Shown: positions 63,146 to 64,000 of the stretch, in pieces | Position numbering within the stretch: the stretch's first letter is position 1 | How the letters are laid out: each line of letters begins with the position of its first letter | Source of the DNA: Coenobita brevimanus | Taxonomy: Eukaryota; Arthropoda; Malacostraca; Decapoda; Coenobitidae | Direction: 5' to 3' | Assembly (NCBI GenBank): GCA_032717465.1 | Contig: CM064657.1 | Span: 24,468,158-24,532,157 of the forward strand | Length of the DNA stretch: 64,000 bases | Position numbers and translations under genes: made by a program | Notes under the pieces: generated by a model | Seen by the model: the letters and a program-made list of their open reading frames with translations, nothing else | What the model was told of the DNA's origin: nothing | Databases searched by the model: none

Positions 63146-63600
63146 TACACACTCAATCCTCGTAAATTGCGTGTTCATAAATCACGGATTCGTAAATCAC
63201 GGCTAAGTGGCCGTCAGACTGCCGCCAACCTTAAATCACTGTTAAGTCACGAAAATCGCGGACCTAGGCACCCAACTGGGCCTTTTCCGAGGAGAACTGT
63301 AAACTGCGGCATTCAAACTGAAAATCGTGACCCTACAACCAATCAACACGTGTCCCTGGCGGCAAGTGTGCATACTAATGGTGCCATGTTGTTGTTGTTC
63401 TTGTCCTGGCAGTCAGCACACTACAGACCGTCGCCATGGAGTATGAGAACTAACTGCCTTTTTTGTGCAACTTCCCCACGCCTCCTACCTGCCATGGCCC
63501 CTCCCGACCTCCCGATGAGGCGCTCTAAGCAGTATGGCATCAAGAAGCTGCCGCCATTGTCGTACAGTCATCGTTTGGAGTCCCTTTCGGGACTTTACAG
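63146..63600. mobile_element. Tigger-type element, left end only
   Basis: Begins CACACTCAATCCTCGTAAAT, similar in style to the TIR at 56344 (CACTCAACCCTCAGC), followed by AAATCACGG repeats. It encodes a short MAPPDLP...RSKQYG segment near 63495 that is not recognisable further. It is cut by LINE3 at about 63600, and no right end lies in the window. Confidence 0.55.
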
Positions 63601-64000
63601 AAGCTTTGCCATTGCACTTGACATCTCAAAGGCTTTCGATCGAGTCTGGTATAAATCTTTAATTTCCAAACTGCCCTCTTATGGTTTCTATCCTTCTATC
63701 TGTGCCTTCATCTCTAGCTTCCTTTCTAGTCGTTCTGTAGCCGCTGTTGTAGACAGCCATTGTTCTTCTCCTAGATCTTTTAACAGTGGTGTTCCTCAGG
63801 GCTCTGTCCTATCACCAACTCTCTTCCTTTTATTCATCAGTGACCTTCTAAGCTGTACATCTAACCCTATCCACTCATACACTGATGACTCCACCCTTCA
63901 CCTTTCCATTCAATTCCCACAACGTCCATCTCAGCAGTTACTTCAACAAACAAGGGATGAGGCTATGGCACACCTAATGTCTGACTTGGCTCGTATCTCT
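63601..64000 (+). pseudogene. LINE3 reverse transcriptase, 5' end truncated, runs off the window
   Basis: Reverse transcriptase of a jockey/CR1-like LINE, open throughout: FAIALDISKAFDRVWYKSL (motif A, 63606-63660), SGVPQGSVLSPTLFLLFISD (motif B, about 63788-63845), HSYTDDSTLHLS (motif C, YTDD at about 63880), then the LLQQTRDEAMAHLMSDLARIS thumb reaching the edge. It matches the minus-strand copy at 40.2-41.3 kb. It starts inside the RT, so it is 5'-truncated; the 3' end is outside the window. Confidence 0.85.

Overview
The window reads as nuclear DNA of a metazoan, probably an arthropod and perhaps a decapod crustacean. This is an inference from the LINE families, short AACCTAACC-type motifs, long TA microsatellites and one split animal gene; no taxon-diagnostic gene is present. 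Almost all of it is transposable elements nested inside each other. The only host gene I can support is the first coding exon of a TUG/ASPSCR1-like gene at 38008-38091, with a conspicuous X-box plus CRE promoter motif at 37589-37611. No rRNA, tRNA or CRISPR was seen.

Region 1-2331: a decayed copy of a PHD-finger LINE ('LINE2'), split by a sequence that itself carries a 5'-truncated 'LINE1' copy with an ATAG tail and a 9-bp target-site duplication (TSD).

Region 2332-37574: at least 13 very long LTRs (about 1.5-2.5 kb each) of related Ty3/gypsy elements. One complete element (gypsy A, 13556-23217, TSD ATCAC on both sides) sits inside the gag of another (gypsy B, minus strand). On the left, solo LTRs are nested three deep, each with a perfect or one-off 5-bp TSD. 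On the right, two arms in opposite orientation (24988-29490 and about 30718-37574) repeat the same LTR order. The last LTR ends 14 bp upstream of the TUG X-box.

The most interesting signal is inside the LTRs. Most carry the same degenerate reading frame. It starts at an ATG at LTR bases 5-7, in frame with a short ORF that comes from the internal region. It then runs through a PYD...HHSRNT block, a tandem array encoding short ETAxSRS-like repeats, and a conserved C-terminal block (EYWRGPV ... LFGPSPEGRTP). In arrays that have otherwise diverged, the DNA unit keeps an imperfect palindrome with compensatory changes. By position this resembles retroviral accessory genes that run into the 3' LTR.

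Region 37575-64000: the putative promoter, exon 1 and start of intron 1 of the TUG-like gene, then LINEs (three families), a Tc1-like transposase split by a LINE2 insertion, a foldback element, and a run of TA-targeting pogo/Tigger-type elements joined end to end by (TA)n tracts. One Tigger element (50757-53864) keeps an almost intact transposase. A LINE of the jockey/CR1-like family runs off the right edge.
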